A stretch of DNA of 7,831 nt from Sulfuricurvum sp. (GCA_022729835.1 DZBC01000098.1:1-7831), one strand, 5' to 3'. Positions 1-7,134 are shown, counted from the first letter of the stretch. Numbers and translations are program-made. The notes: generated by a model from the sequence alone, not told the origin.

Positions 1-911
1 CAAGTGGCCGGATGTTCTGCGCGATTGGTGGCCGGATGCGCCGTTATATGCATTACATACCCCTCACCGTCCATGATGAGCGGAACCGTAAAGCTCTTTT
101 GTTGCAGTATCTTTGCTTCAAATCCCGCTGTTGCTTTAGCCAAAGCGCTCAATCGTGCGATGGCATTGTTGCTCTTGATATTACGGTTTACCACAGAGAG
201 CTCAGGCGCTTCTATATAGTACGCCTCATGCCACTGCGAAGGGGTAAAAGACTTTTTATGCCACGCAAACACCATATCGAAACTGGAGGCCTTGGTCATG
301 ATAAGCTGAAAATCACTTTGCGGCATAAACGATTTGAGCTCCGACTCAATCGCTTCAAAAGCGATGGAAAACTCCACACTTCCAAGATGATCACCCTCAT
401 ACACGATCGGAAAGATGTAGCGGTACCCCGGAAAGATTCTTCCCCCTTCAAAGCCACTGAGCGCCACCAGCTCCGTATTGACCCTGCGGATGGAGGTGCG
501 CAGTTCCAGAAGCGAATCACCGCTCTCATAGGGAATATGAAAGCGCAACAGGCTCTCGCCCTTGTGGGTGTGAAGGTGAAACTGCCTTACATGTAAGGCT
601 TTCATCTTGTCGTATTGGCGGTGCAACAGTCGAAACAGCATACCCCGAATCAGCGCTTGCTCCTCTTTGTCTGCGTATTTGAAGGTTTGCAGCAGACACA
701 TCGCTTCAGGATTGAACATCAAATGGTCGAAATCTTTTTGCGCCGCACTCTTGTGGGTGCTGATGGCGGCATAATAAAAGGCGTGGGTCTTTAGCTGCTG
801 TCGTTCACCGATAGTCTCTATTTTTTGCGCACAGGCGCCATGAAAATACAGAGCGATCAGCGCAATGCCTGCGAGCGCGGACACCAGAAATGCAAACACG
901 GCGCGCTTCAT
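1..911 (-). CDS. Membrane receptor with dCache_3-like periplasmic sensor domain (C-terminal part outside window)
   Basis: The frame is open from an ATG at 911 to the left edge (303 codons), so the output domain is not visible. Residues about 4-26 form a hydrophobic signal anchor after a basic MKR start. Residues about 30-290 are a soluble extracytoplasmic domain. The stretch around 152-182 (SGFEGGR, then PGYRYIFPIVYEGDHLGSVE) matches the conserved core of dCache_3 sensors ('double sensory domain of two-component sensor kinase'), which head histidine kinases, diguanylate cyclases and chemoreceptors. A second membrane helix would be expected just after the visible end. The start is supported by AGGGAG 6 bases upstream and by a 4-base ATGA overlap with the preceding binding-protein gene, so translation is probably coupled. 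I infer that the receptor reads the ligand state of that binding protein. Confidence is good for a dCache_3-like membrane sensor and nil for the type of output. Confidence 0.8.
   Translation of the reverse strand, partial: MKRAVFAFLVSALAGIALIALYFHGACAQKIETIGERQQLKTHAFYYAAISTHKSAAQKDFDHLMFNPEAMCLLQTFKYADKEEQALIRGMLFRLLHRQYDKMKALHVRQFHLHTHKGESLLRFHIPYESGDSLLELRTSIRRVNTELVALSGFEGGRIFPGYRYIFPIVYEGDHLGSVEFSIAFEAIESELKSFMPQSDFQLIMTKASSFDMVFAWHKKSFTPSQWHEAYYIEAPELSVVNRNIKSNNAIARLSALAKATAGFEAKILQQKSFTVPLIMDGEGYVMHITAHPATNRAEHPAT
4..38. repeat. Short in-frame direct repeat at the window edge
   Basis: GTGGCCGGATG occurs at 4-14 and 28-38, a 24-base period. In the receptor this reads as HPAT-NRAE-HPAT (residues 292-303). 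It may be the start of a longer eight-residue repeat beyond the edge, or chance. Confidence 0.5.
584..599. repeat. 16-base perfect palindrome containing TTACATGTAA
   Basis: GCCTTACATGTAAGGC is fully self-complementary and lies inside the dCache receptor gene, where it encodes part of ALHVRQ. Fourteen bases (583-596) recur exactly at 7140-7153. It holds one of five TACATGTA octamers in the window. Confidence 0.85.
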
Positions 912-1777
912 GGCATTCTCCCTTTTATAGGGATCTCGCTATCGGGCGCTATCGCATCGTAGGCGTGTGGATCGGCTTTGGAGAATCCGTATTGAAACTT
1001 GCTTCCCCATGTTTTGTATTGTGCGGCGTCTATGGCGAGGATGCTCTTTTGGAGCGCTTCGATCTGAGCGCTTGAGAGCGTTTTGGTGTTGGCTACCAGC
1101 GCGAATCCGGGTAGCTCACGGCTTTGCGCCACCGTTTCCATACCCAAAGAGCCAAACTGCTCTGCGATCTCATCGCTTGCTCCGGCGATGTCAAAATTGC
1201 CCTTGAGGGTTTCGATCAAAGCACCGGTATGCGACATCGTGTAGTCAAAATATTGGGTTTCCAGCGCAATGCCGTAGTGCTCCTGAAGTAGTTGTCGCGT
1301 CATATAGTATCCACAGGTGGAGAGCGGCTGTGTGAGGGCGACTTTGAGCGGTCGATCTGTGGGGAGGGTATCTTTTTTGAATTTGCTCAGCACACAACGG
1401 TAGTGACTGTCGCCGTTTTGATGGTTGAACGTGATGATCGGCAGCACATGGGGATAGCTCTTTTTGAGAATGGCGAGCGGCAACGGCCCCAGATAGGCCA
1501 GATCGACCTGCTGCGTCTCAAAACCTTGAAGGATCTTGTCATAAGGCTCTTGATATTCGATGACGATGGTCAAAGCCGCTTCATTTTGCAGATAGTTGAT
1601 CAGCGGCAGAAACTCTTCGATCGATTTTGCCCTGCTTTTCATCGGTAGCGGCGCGAAGATGATCGGGCGCGGTGTCTCTGCGGCGCGTGAAGCTTGGGCA
1701 AAACCCAACAGGCACAGCACAACAAGGATTATTGTGGCATGTCGTATTGATACACTATGATGACCATGCACTATCAT
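908..1777 (-). CDS. PhnD-like periplasmic substrate-binding protein without ABC transporter partners
   Basis: The protein has 289 residues, close to the usual size of PhnD-type (PF12974) binding proteins for phosphate, phosphite or phosphonate. The first 33 residues look like a Sec signal peptide: a basic/His n-region, hydrophobic TIILVVLCLLGFAQA, then a likely cleavage near SRA-AE. There is no lipobox. Family marks are IIFAPLPMKS (39-48), VDLAYLGPLPL (91-101), LSTCGYYMT (152-160), equivalent to the StSG-type anion-binding loop but with Cys155 in the third position, and DIAGASDE (196-203). No permease or ATPase gene is adjacent. It sits between a c-di-GMP protein and a membrane receptor, overlapping both by ATGA, and AAGGAG lies 5 bases before its start. 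This suggests a sensory rather than nutritional role: ligand capture in the periplasm and docking on the dCache receptor. The ligand cannot be told from sequence; a phosphorus oxyanion is only the family default. Confidence 0.88.
   Translation of the reverse strand: MIVHGHHSVSIRHATIILVVLCLLGFAQASRAAETPRPIIFAPLPMKSRAKSIEEFLPLINYLQNEAALTIVIEYQEPYDKILQGFETQQVDLAYLGPLPLAILKKSYPHVLPIITFNHQNGDSHYRCVLSKFKKDTLPTDRPLKVALTQPLSTCGYYMTRQLLQEHYGIALETQYFDYTMSHTGALIETLKGNFDIAGASDEIAEQFGSLGMETVAQSRELPGFALVANTKTLSSAQIEALQKSILAIDAAQYKTWGSKFQYGFSKADPHAYDAIAPDSEIPIKGRMP
918..923 (-). promoter_or_regulatory. Ribosome binding site of the dCache receptor gene, inside the end of the PhnD-like gene
   Basis: AGGGAG on the minus strand, 6 bases before the ATG at 911, within the last codons of the binding-protein gene. 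Together with the ATGA overlap it indicates coupled translation. Confidence 0.8.
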
Positions 1778-4700
1778 GACAACTCCTTTTTCATACTCAT
1801 GAGCTGGTGCAGCAGCTCCTCTTTGGCTATTTGAAAGGCCAGGAGCTCCTCTTGCGCTATGGGTCTATTGTGGCGTTTTTTCTCCACCAATCCCTCGGCA
1901 AGCTGATGCGCCTTATGATGAAAGGCTTGCAAAAACGCATAGCGCTCCTGTGCGCCGTACATGGATCTGCCGATGCCAAGATACCATCGCTCAAAGGTAC
2001 AATTTTGCTCATCAAGCTCCGGAAGCGGTTGATCGTGAAGCACAAACCCCATCACGTCGTCAAACCATTTTTGATGGCTAAACATGGCAACATTGATACC
2101 GTAGTGTTGCTCCATCTGGGGAAATTCACGGTGAAGCCGCGCCCATGAGTTCTCACTCCATGACGCCACCCAGCCAAAGAGATCCTCTAGGGCCATCGGT
2201 CGGGCAATGCCAAATCCTTGAGCGTATGGACAACCAAGTTGCAACAGCAACAAGCCGATCTCCTGCGACTCAACACCCTCGGCAATGACCGGCTTGCCCA
2301 GTGAATAGGCCAGCATCAAAACACCCTCGACAATATCCAGATTCTCTTTGCGCACAAGGATATCTTTGACAAAGTTTTGATCAATTTTGAGAATATCGAT
2401 CGGCAAACGGTGCAGTTGCGCCAAAGAGGAGTACCCTGTGCCAAAATCATCCAGCGAGAACCGGATCCCCAAGGCCCGAGCGCGTTGCATCACCTCATTG
2501 GCGGCGCCGCTGTCCTCAATAGAAGCGATTTCAAGAATCTCCAGCTCCAGACGCTCAAAAAGTGGGCGCTTGTAGCGAGATGCAAGCCCTTCAAGATAGT
2601 GTGCAAACGAAGGCTGCTGAATCTGCCGTGGAGAGATGTTGATACTCAGTGAAAAGGTGTGTCCCGCGCTATCCCACTCTTCAAGCCGCTTCAGCGCCGA
2701 TGCCGCCACCCATTCACCCAGCAGCAACTCCTGCGGCGTCTCTTCGATGGTGGGCAAGAACAGGCCCGGAGCGAGCAGCCCGTCTTGGGGATGATTCCAG
2801 CGTATCAGTGCCTCAAATCCGATAATACCCCCATCGGTAAGCGAGATTTTTGGCTGATAGTACAGCAGCAGTTCACTGTTTTGGAGCGCCTGCTCAAACG
2901 CTATGCGCTGTTGGTGTTTATGCTCGGTGTGCGCAGTGGCTAGAGGCTCATAGATCACGAATCTGGATTTGCCCTCCTCTTTAGCCCTGTACATCGCCTG
3001 ATCCGCATGGCGGATCAGGGTCTCAGGATCACTGTAATCCTCTGGAAAGAGGGTGACGCCTATACTGGCAGAAATATGAATACGATGACCGTCAATATCA
3101 AACGCGGTCGTGATAGATGCCAGCGTACGCTTGATAAGCTTTGGGACCTCAGAAGCGTGCTTGATCTCCGAAAAGAGCAACACAAACTCATCACCCCCCA
3201 TTCTAGCCACCGTATCGCCCGCGCGCAGATTCAGGCTAAGCCGTCTTGAGAGCTCTTTGAGCAGCGCATCTCCGATGTGGTGTCCAAACTGATCATTCAC
3301 CGGTTTAAACCCATCCAGATCAAGGTAGCACAGCGCCACCATCGTGCGGTTACGCTTGCTGATCGCGCAGGCCTGTTCAAGCCTGTCAATGATCAACGCA
3401 CGGTTGGGAAGCTCTGTGAGTAGATCGTAAAAAGCCATGCGTTGCATCTTTACATGTAGCTCATAGCGCTCGGCAATATCATACGCCAACTCGCAAAAGC
3501 GCTCTGTCGCTTCTGCATCTTGTTCGCTGTAGTCGTCCATCTTATTGCCTATACCCATAATGGCCACAATCTTTTGATTGCGAAAAAGGGGAACGGTGAT
3601 GAAGCGGCTCAGCGGTGCATGTCCTTGGGGTAGCCCTTTTTTGTAGGAGAGCGATGCGTAATCGTTGTAAATCATGCTCTTTCGATGATGGATGCAATCG
3701 ACCCAGACACCGGCTTTTGAGATCGGGTAGTGTACGTTGTCACCCTCGGCAAAGCACATCTTCTCCAAGGTATTGGTAGACCAAGTTTGCAGCGATACGC
3801 TCCCTTGATCCTCATCGACAAGATGAAAAAAGGCGATCTGACTCTGCGTCCACTCCTCAGCATGATCCAGTACCACGCGCAACAGTGTGTACTTATCCTC
3901 TTGTACATAGACTTTATTGATCAGTTCGCCGTGCAGTTGTGCCAATAGCTCTTGTAATTTGCGCGTCGTAATCTCGCGGGCAACTCCCAAGACGCCGATA
4001 AGCGCTCCTTTGGCGTCATACATGGGGGTTTTGGTGGTCTCAAAGTAGCCTCGGTATCCGTTTGAAGCAAATGTTAGCCACTCCTCATTCACCGTTAAAC
4101 GGTCACGCTTCATGGCATTAAGATCATGCGCACGAAAAATATCTGCCGACTTTGCGTCGACAAAATCGTAATCGGATTTACCCATAATCTGCGCTTCTGA
4201 GGCACCGTATAACTGCTCGAATCTAGGGTTACACCCCAGATAAATCCCCTCCGGATCTTTAAGCCAGACCAAATCGGGAATGGTCTGGATGATGGTGCGC
4301 AAAAAGTGCTTTTGATCGATCAGCTCGTTTTTTGCCTTGATCTCCTGCGTCACATCTTTGACATACTCAATAACGCTTACCACCGCTCCTTGCGCGTCTT
4401 TGATGGGATAGATACTCAGCTCCATCCACCCGATGGGATCTTCGGGATTGGGGTAGGGGACGAGCGCTTTGCTGATCTCGCCCGTCTCGAAACTCTTGAG
4501 TGTAGGACAAAAGGGGCAAATCTCATCCAATCCCTGATAGACCTTATGACATTTGCGACCAATCAGCTCCTGGCCTTCAAACAGTTGTTCCATCTTGCGA
4601 TTGACTTGAAGTACATTGAGGTCTCGATCGAGCACACTGATGCCATCCGTAATAGCATCAAACACATCAGACATAAACTGTTTCTGGTGAAAAAGTGAGG

Positions 4701-5058
4701 CTTCGAGGGACTTCTGCTCGCTGATATCGGTTGAAAAACTCAGTAACAGCGCTTGCGACTCCACCTCGATCAAGGAGGTGGTCACGCCGACAGGATAGCG
4801 CGAGCCATCTTTGCGTACATGTACGCTCTCGACAAAAACGCGCTTGTTATGGCGCAACCACTCGATGCTCTCGTGCACCTGATCTTGAGGGTAGTTAGGA
4901 TCGATCTTTTGGATCTTTAGGCCCAACAGCTCCTCTTGAGTGTACTGCAAATTTTCTGCGGCAACTTCATTGATATAGACGAAAGTACCCTCAAGATCAA
5001 GCATCAACACTTCAACCGAAGCCAACTCCAGCAGACCCAAAGACTCTTTACTCAGCAT
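1774..5058 (-). CDS. PAS-PAS-PAS-GAF-GGDEF-EAL c-di-GMP turnover protein with C-terminal CZB-like domain
   Basis: This is a 1094-residue soluble protein with no membrane segment. Domains in order: PAS 6-115; PAS 128-238 with a Cys cluster (C170, C181, C184, around CPFCP); PAS 252-365; GAF about 375-535; GGDEF 540-704; EAL 720-966; CZB-like 988-1090. The cyclase site is intact (MGGDEF 620-625, D580 in LDLDGF), with an RxxD inhibitory site at 612-615. The phosphodiesterase residues are also intact: EAL 749-751, N807, E840, DDFGTGYSSL 870-879, K891, E927, E930 and QG 947-948. In the tail, H995 (HxxW), C1020 followed by RW, and H1047/H1051 (HxxxH) match the His-Cys-His-His zinc ligands of chemoreceptor zinc-binding domains. 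Both activities are therefore possible, making and degrading c-di-GMP under redox, small-molecule or zinc control. GGAGGGG 6 bases before the ATG supports the start. It is the first gene of the operon and its stop overlaps the next start. Confidence 0.95.
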   Translation of the reverse strand: MLSKESLGLLELASVEVLMLDLEGTFVYINEVAAENLQYTQEELLGLKIQKIDPNYPQDQVHESIEWLRHNKRVFVESVHVRKDGSRYPVGVTTSLIEVESQALLLSFSTDISEQKSLEASLFHQKQFMSDVFDAITDGISVLDRDLNVLQVNRKMEQLFEGQELIGRKCHKVYQGLDEICPFCPTLKSFETGEISKALVPYPNPEDPIGWMELSIYPIKDAQGAVVSVIEYVKDVTQEIKAKNELIDQKHFLRTIIQTIPDLVWLKDPEGIYLGCNPRFEQLYGASEAQIMGKSDYDFVDAKSADIFRAHDLNAMKRDRLTVNEEWLTFASNGYRGYFETTKTPMYDAKGALIGVLGVAREITTRKLQELLAQLHGELINKVYVQEDKYTLLRVVLDHAEEWTQSQIAFFHLVDEDQGSVSLQTWSTNTLEKMCFAEGDNVHYPISKAGVWVDCIHHRKSMIYNDYASLSYKKGLPQGHAPLSRFITVPLFRNQKIVAIMGIGNKMDDYSEQDAEATERFCELAYDIAERYELHVKMQRMAFYDLLTELPNRALIIDRLEQACAISKRNRTMVALCYLDLDGFKPVNDQFGHHIGDALLKELSRRLSLNLRAGDTVARMGGDEFVLLFSEIKHASEVPKLIKRTLASITTAFDIDGHRIHISASIGVTLFPEDYSDPETLIRHADQAMYRAKEEGKSRFVIYEPLATAHTEHKHQQRIAFEQALQNSELLLYYQPKISLTDGGIIGFEALIRWNHPQDGLLAPGLFLPTIEETPQELLLGEWVAASALKRLEEWDSAGHTFSLSINISPRQIQQPSFAHYLEGLASRYKRPLFERLELEILEIASIEDSGAANEVMQRARALGIRFSLDDFGTGYSSLAQLHRLPIDILKIDQNFVKDILVRKENLDIVEGVLMLAYSLGKPVIAEGVESQEIGLLLLQLGCPYAQGFGIARPMALEDLFGWVASWSENSWARLHREFPQMEQHYGINVAMFSHQKWFDDVMGFVLHDQPLPELDEQNCTFERWYLGIGRSMYGAQERYAFLQAFHHKAHQLAEGLVEKKRHNRPIAQEELLAFQIAKEELLHQLMSMKKELS
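1783..1788 (-). promoter_or_regulatory. Ribosome binding site of the PhnD-like gene, inside the end of the upstream gene
   Basis: AAGGAG on the minus strand, 5 bases before the ATG at 1777. It lies within the last codons of the c-di-GMP gene (KKELS), so the ATGA overlap is backed by a strong independent ribosome site. Confidence 0.85.
3451..3458. repeat. TACATGTA octamer in the GAF-GGDEF linker coding sequence
   Basis: A copy of the iterated palindrome, read on the minus strand as the LHVK codons just before the GGDEF domain. Confidence 0.6.
4816..4823. repeat. TACATGTA octamer in the first PAS domain coding sequence
   Basis: A copy extended to the 10-base palindrome GTACATGTAC, encoding VHVR of the first PAS domain (residues 79-82). 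Confidence 0.6.
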
Positions 5059-5064
5059 CGTCTA

Positions 5065-5071
5065 CCCCTCC
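5065..5071 (-). promoter_or_regulatory. Ribosome binding site of the PAS-GAF-GGDEF-EAL gene
   Basis: GGAGGGG on the minus strand with a 6-base spacer to the ATG at 5058. It supports the full 1094-residue product rather than a later start. Confidence 0.7.
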
Positions 5072-5205
5072 AAACAGATCTGCAACTTTGCCGCAAATGC
5101 GCCCATCAACTATTAGATAGTGTGCCACGCTTTGGCTTAAAAGTGTAGATCAAACGCCACAACATGGCTTCCAATCCTCTTGTTTTGGTGGCATACTGTG
5201 ACATC

Positions 5206-5211
5206 AAGGAG
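5206..5211 (+). promoter_or_regulatory. Ribosome binding site of the YbjT-like gene
   Basis: AAGGAG with a 5-base spacer (TATAC) to the ATG at 5217. This fixes the start, since the Rossmann motif begins only three residues in. Confidence 0.85.
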
Positions 5212-5216
5212 TATAC

Positions 5217-6653
5217 ATGCAGCACATCTTACTTACCGGAGCGACCGGATATATTGGGCGCAGACTACTAAAGCGCCTTTTGAGCACTACTGACGTCAGG
5301 CTGCGCCTGCTGGTGCGTCACAGCGAAACACTCAAGCACGACATCAAAGAGGGCGTCGAGATCGTCACTGGAAGCACATTCGAGCCTGAAGCACTGCGCA
5401 AGGCCATGGAGGGAATCGACGTGGCCTACTACCTGATCCACTCCCTCGGTCAGGACGATTATGCGCAAAAAGACCGCCGTAGCGCCATCGCCTTTCGAGA
5501 CGCGGCCATTGCCGCCGGCGTCAAAAAGATCATCTACCTTGGCGGTCTTGGGGTGAAAAATGAGCTTACAAGTGAGCATTTACGCAGCCGTATCGAAACC
5601 GGTGAACTGCTCAGTGCGCGCAGCGACGCCATCGACGTGATCTGGTTTCGTGCGGGGGTGATCATCGGTTCAGGCAGTGCCAGTTTCGAGATCATCCGCA
5701 ACCTGATCGAGAAACTCCCCATCATGATCACCCCGCGCTGGGTGCGTACAATGGCGCAACCCATCGGTGTCGAAGATGTACTGCATTACCTCGATGAAGC
5801 ACGGCTTACATGTATCCGTGGCACCCACGTGGTCGATATCGGCGCAGAGGCGATGTGCTATCAAAGCATGATGCTTGCTTGTGCACAGGCGATGGGTTTG
5901 CATCGGCTCATCGTGCCGGTACCGTTTCTCTCTATTGGTCTCTCATCATATTGGCTCAACTTCTTTACCCCGGTGCCTTTTTCAGTCGCCAAATCGCTGA
6001 TCGAAGGGTTACGCTCTGAAGTGATCATCCAAAACGACCATGCACACACCCTCTTTCCCGACATTCACCCCATGTCCTTTGCACAGGCCGTCACAAACGC
6101 ACTAGAAGAGGTAGAACAGCGCCAAATTCTCAGCCGCTGGAGTGATCGCGGCGGGGATGTCTGGGCGACCGATCACGCCTACAGCATCGCCAACGCCGTC
6201 TATATGGATCGGCGCGAAGCCGCCATTGCGCCGCAAGAGGCGCAGGCCGTCTTTGAGCGCATCTGCGCTATCGGAGGAGAAAACGGCTGGTTTGGATATG
6301 ACTGGCTCTGGGAGATTCGCGGCTTTTTGGACAAGATCATGGGTGGCGTAGGGCTCAACCGTGGACGACGACTGCCTTGCAGCCTACGTGTGGGGGATAG
6401 CCTCGATTTTTGGAAGGTAGTAGATGTACAGCCGCAACGCCGCGTACTGCTTTTTGCCCAAATGAAGGTGCCTGGCAAAGCCTATCTGGAGTTTCGCATC
6501 GAACAAAACCGCCTGATTCAAAGTGCCTACTTTCTACCCAAAGGGGTGTGGGGGCGGATTTACTGGAGCTTACTCATCCCGATTCACGCCCTTGTTTTTG
6601 CCGATATGCTCAAATCGATCATACGCGAAGCGAGACACGCCGCTCCTCGTTAA
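5217..6653 (+). CDS. YbjT-like NAD(P)-binding SDR/NmrA-type protein with DUF2867 domain
   Basis: The protein has 478 residues, against about 476 for E. coli YbjT, which it resembles along its whole length. The N-terminal Rossmann fold begins with ILLTGATGYIG (4-14), the TGxxGxxG dinucleotide-binding motif of extended/atypical SDRs. It continues with VAYYLIHSLG (69-78), IIYLGGLG (105-112), FRAGVIIGSGSASFE (144-158) and PRWVR (173-177), all typical of this subfamily. Residues about 320-472 are the DUF2867 domain, with SLDFWKVVDVQP (395-406), MKVPGKAYLEF (416-426) and a hydrophobic IYWSLLIPIHALVF segment (448-461) that may touch the membrane. AAGGAG lies 5 bases before the ATG. The gene is divergent from the c-di-GMP operon and convergent with the flavin-reductase-like gene, which it overlaps by 35 bases. 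The substrate is unknown; a quinone, flavin or other oxidoreductase role is only inferred from the fold. Confidence 0.92.
   Translation: MQHILLTGATGYIGRRLLKRLLSTTDVRLRLLVRHSETLKHDIKEGVEIVTGSTFEPEALRKAMEGIDVAYYLIHSLGQDDYAQKDRRSAIAFRDAAIAAGVKKIIYLGGLGVKNELTSEHLRSRIETGELLSARSDAIDVIWFRAGVIIGSGSASFEIIRNLIEKLPIMITPRWVRTMAQPIGVEDVLHYLDEARLTCIRGTHVVDIGAEAMCYQSMMLACAQAMGLHRLIVPVPFLSIGLSSYWLNFFTPVPFSVAKSLIEGLRSEVIIQNDHAHTLFPDIHPMSFAQAVTNALEEVEQRQILSRWSDRGGDVWATDHAYSIANAVYMDRREAAIAPQEAQAVFERICAIGGENGWFGYDWLWEIRGFLDKIMGGVGLNRGRRLPCSLRVGDSLDFWKVVDVQPQRRVLLFAQMKVPGKAYLEFRIEQNRLIQSAYFLPKGVWGRIYWSLLIPIHALVFADMLKSIIREARHAAPR
5807..5814. repeat. TACATGTA octamer in the YbjT-like gene
   Basis: A copy in a different reading phase from those in the minus-strand genes (encodes LTCI, residues 197-200). 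The motif is therefore not explained by one favoured dipeptide. Confidence 0.6.
6619..6653. other. 35-base tail-to-tail overlap of two coding regions
   Basis: The plus-strand YbjT-like gene ends with TAA at 6651-6653. The minus-strand flavin-reductase-like gene ends with TGA (plus-strand tca) at 6619-6621. The last roughly 11 residues of each are encoded on opposite strands of the same DNA, leaving no room for a conventional terminator between them. Confidence 0.9.
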
Positions 6654-7134
6654 GGGTCGCATAGCGGCCATGCCCCATAAAAAGCGTTGGCTCAAGCGCG
6701 GTGTTGTCGCTTAGAAAAATCTCTTCCACATCGCAGATGAAAAGGGTATGATCACCCGTCTCAATCTTATCATGCAGACGACACCCAAAGACGCTCAGCG
6801 CATGTTCAAAGATCGGGTTGGCATTGGCATCATGCATCATCACATTGAATCCGCAATGGTCACTCTTTTTTTCTTCGTGCGCATGTACGCTTCCGGTGTA
6901 GTCGATCTTCTCATACTCATCAATATCAAGAAAATTGAGACTGCAATGCCCGATCCGCGTCAGCAGTGCATGGGTATCGTTTTGGGGTCGGATGGCGATG
7001 CCATAGCGAAAAGGGACACGGCTTAGCGGTGTATGCCATGAAGCAGCCATGAGATTTCCGCCGCAACAAAGTACCGCCGTTAATCTTGGGTGATTTAGTG
7101 TAACAGATTCGAGTGTGGTATAGCGTTTGAACAT
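6619..7134 (-). CDS. Flavin reductase-like FMN-binding split-barrel protein
   Basis: The protein has 171 residues, a normal length for the flavin reductase-like family (PF01613; flavoredoxin/FMN-binding split barrel). Visible marks are GGNLMAASWHTPLSRVP (25-41), matching the N(x)MTASW-xxPLS FMN-phosphate strand-loop, GIAIRPQNDTHALL (45-58), and SLNFLDIDEY (65-74) at the usual 'F-x-x-N' position. Near the end, GCRLHDKIETGDHTLFICDV (117-136) corresponds to the conserved GDH-x-L-F-x-G-x-V strand. It probably binds FMN and transfers electrons or reduces flavin in the cytoplasm; the physiological partner is not evident. The start is the first in-frame ATG. It has only a modest ribosome site (TAAGGC, 6 bases upstream) lying inside a TTACATGTAA palindrome. 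The end overlaps the convergent YbjT-like gene. It may be co-transcribed with the DUF4130 gene 64 bases upstream or use its own promoter. Confidence 0.88.
   Translation of the reverse strand: MFKRYTTLESVTLNHPRLTAVLCCGGNLMAASWHTPLSRVPFRYGIAIRPQNDTHALLTRIGHCSLNFLDIDEYEKIDYTGSVHAHEEKKSDHCGFNVMMHDANANPIFEHALSVFGCRLHDKIETGDHTLFICDVEEIFLSDNTALEPTLFMGHGRYATLNEERRVSLRV

Larger units (their letters stand above)
5059..5216. promoter_or_regulatory. Divergent promoter region between the c-di-GMP operon and the YbjT-like gene
   Basis: This 158-base non-coding interval must carry start signals for both directions. Rightward, a weak TGG-CATACT element (extended -10 type, 5189-5197) lies about 20 bases before the gene, with no good -35. 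Leftward, TATCTA/TCTAAT (minus strand, about 5112-5119) is an AT-rich -10 candidate some 53 bases before the start, also with a poor -35. An imperfect inverted repeat (GTGTGCCAC at 5120-5128, GTGGCATAC at 5188-5196, 8 of 9 paired) brackets the centre and touches both -10 candidates. No sigma-54 site was found. The promoter calls are guesses; the function as a divergent control region follows from the gene layout. Confidence 0.55.

Noticed and set aside
12..596. 194-codon plus-strand open frame
   Set aside because: It is antisense to the dCache receptor frame, which has clear family motifs and a ribosome site; the plus-strand product shows no recognisable domain and is rich in Arg/His as shadows often are.
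908..1777. PhnD-like gene as part of a phosphonate/phosphite uptake operon
   Set aside because: The genes on both sides are signalling genes and no permease or ATPase is visible; the left neighbourhood beyond the window is not known, so this is a provisional rejection.
5112..5128. TGGCAC on the minus strand as a sigma-54 -24 element
   Set aside because: At the proper spacing the following bases are CTAAT rather than TTGCA; the required GC at -12 is absent.
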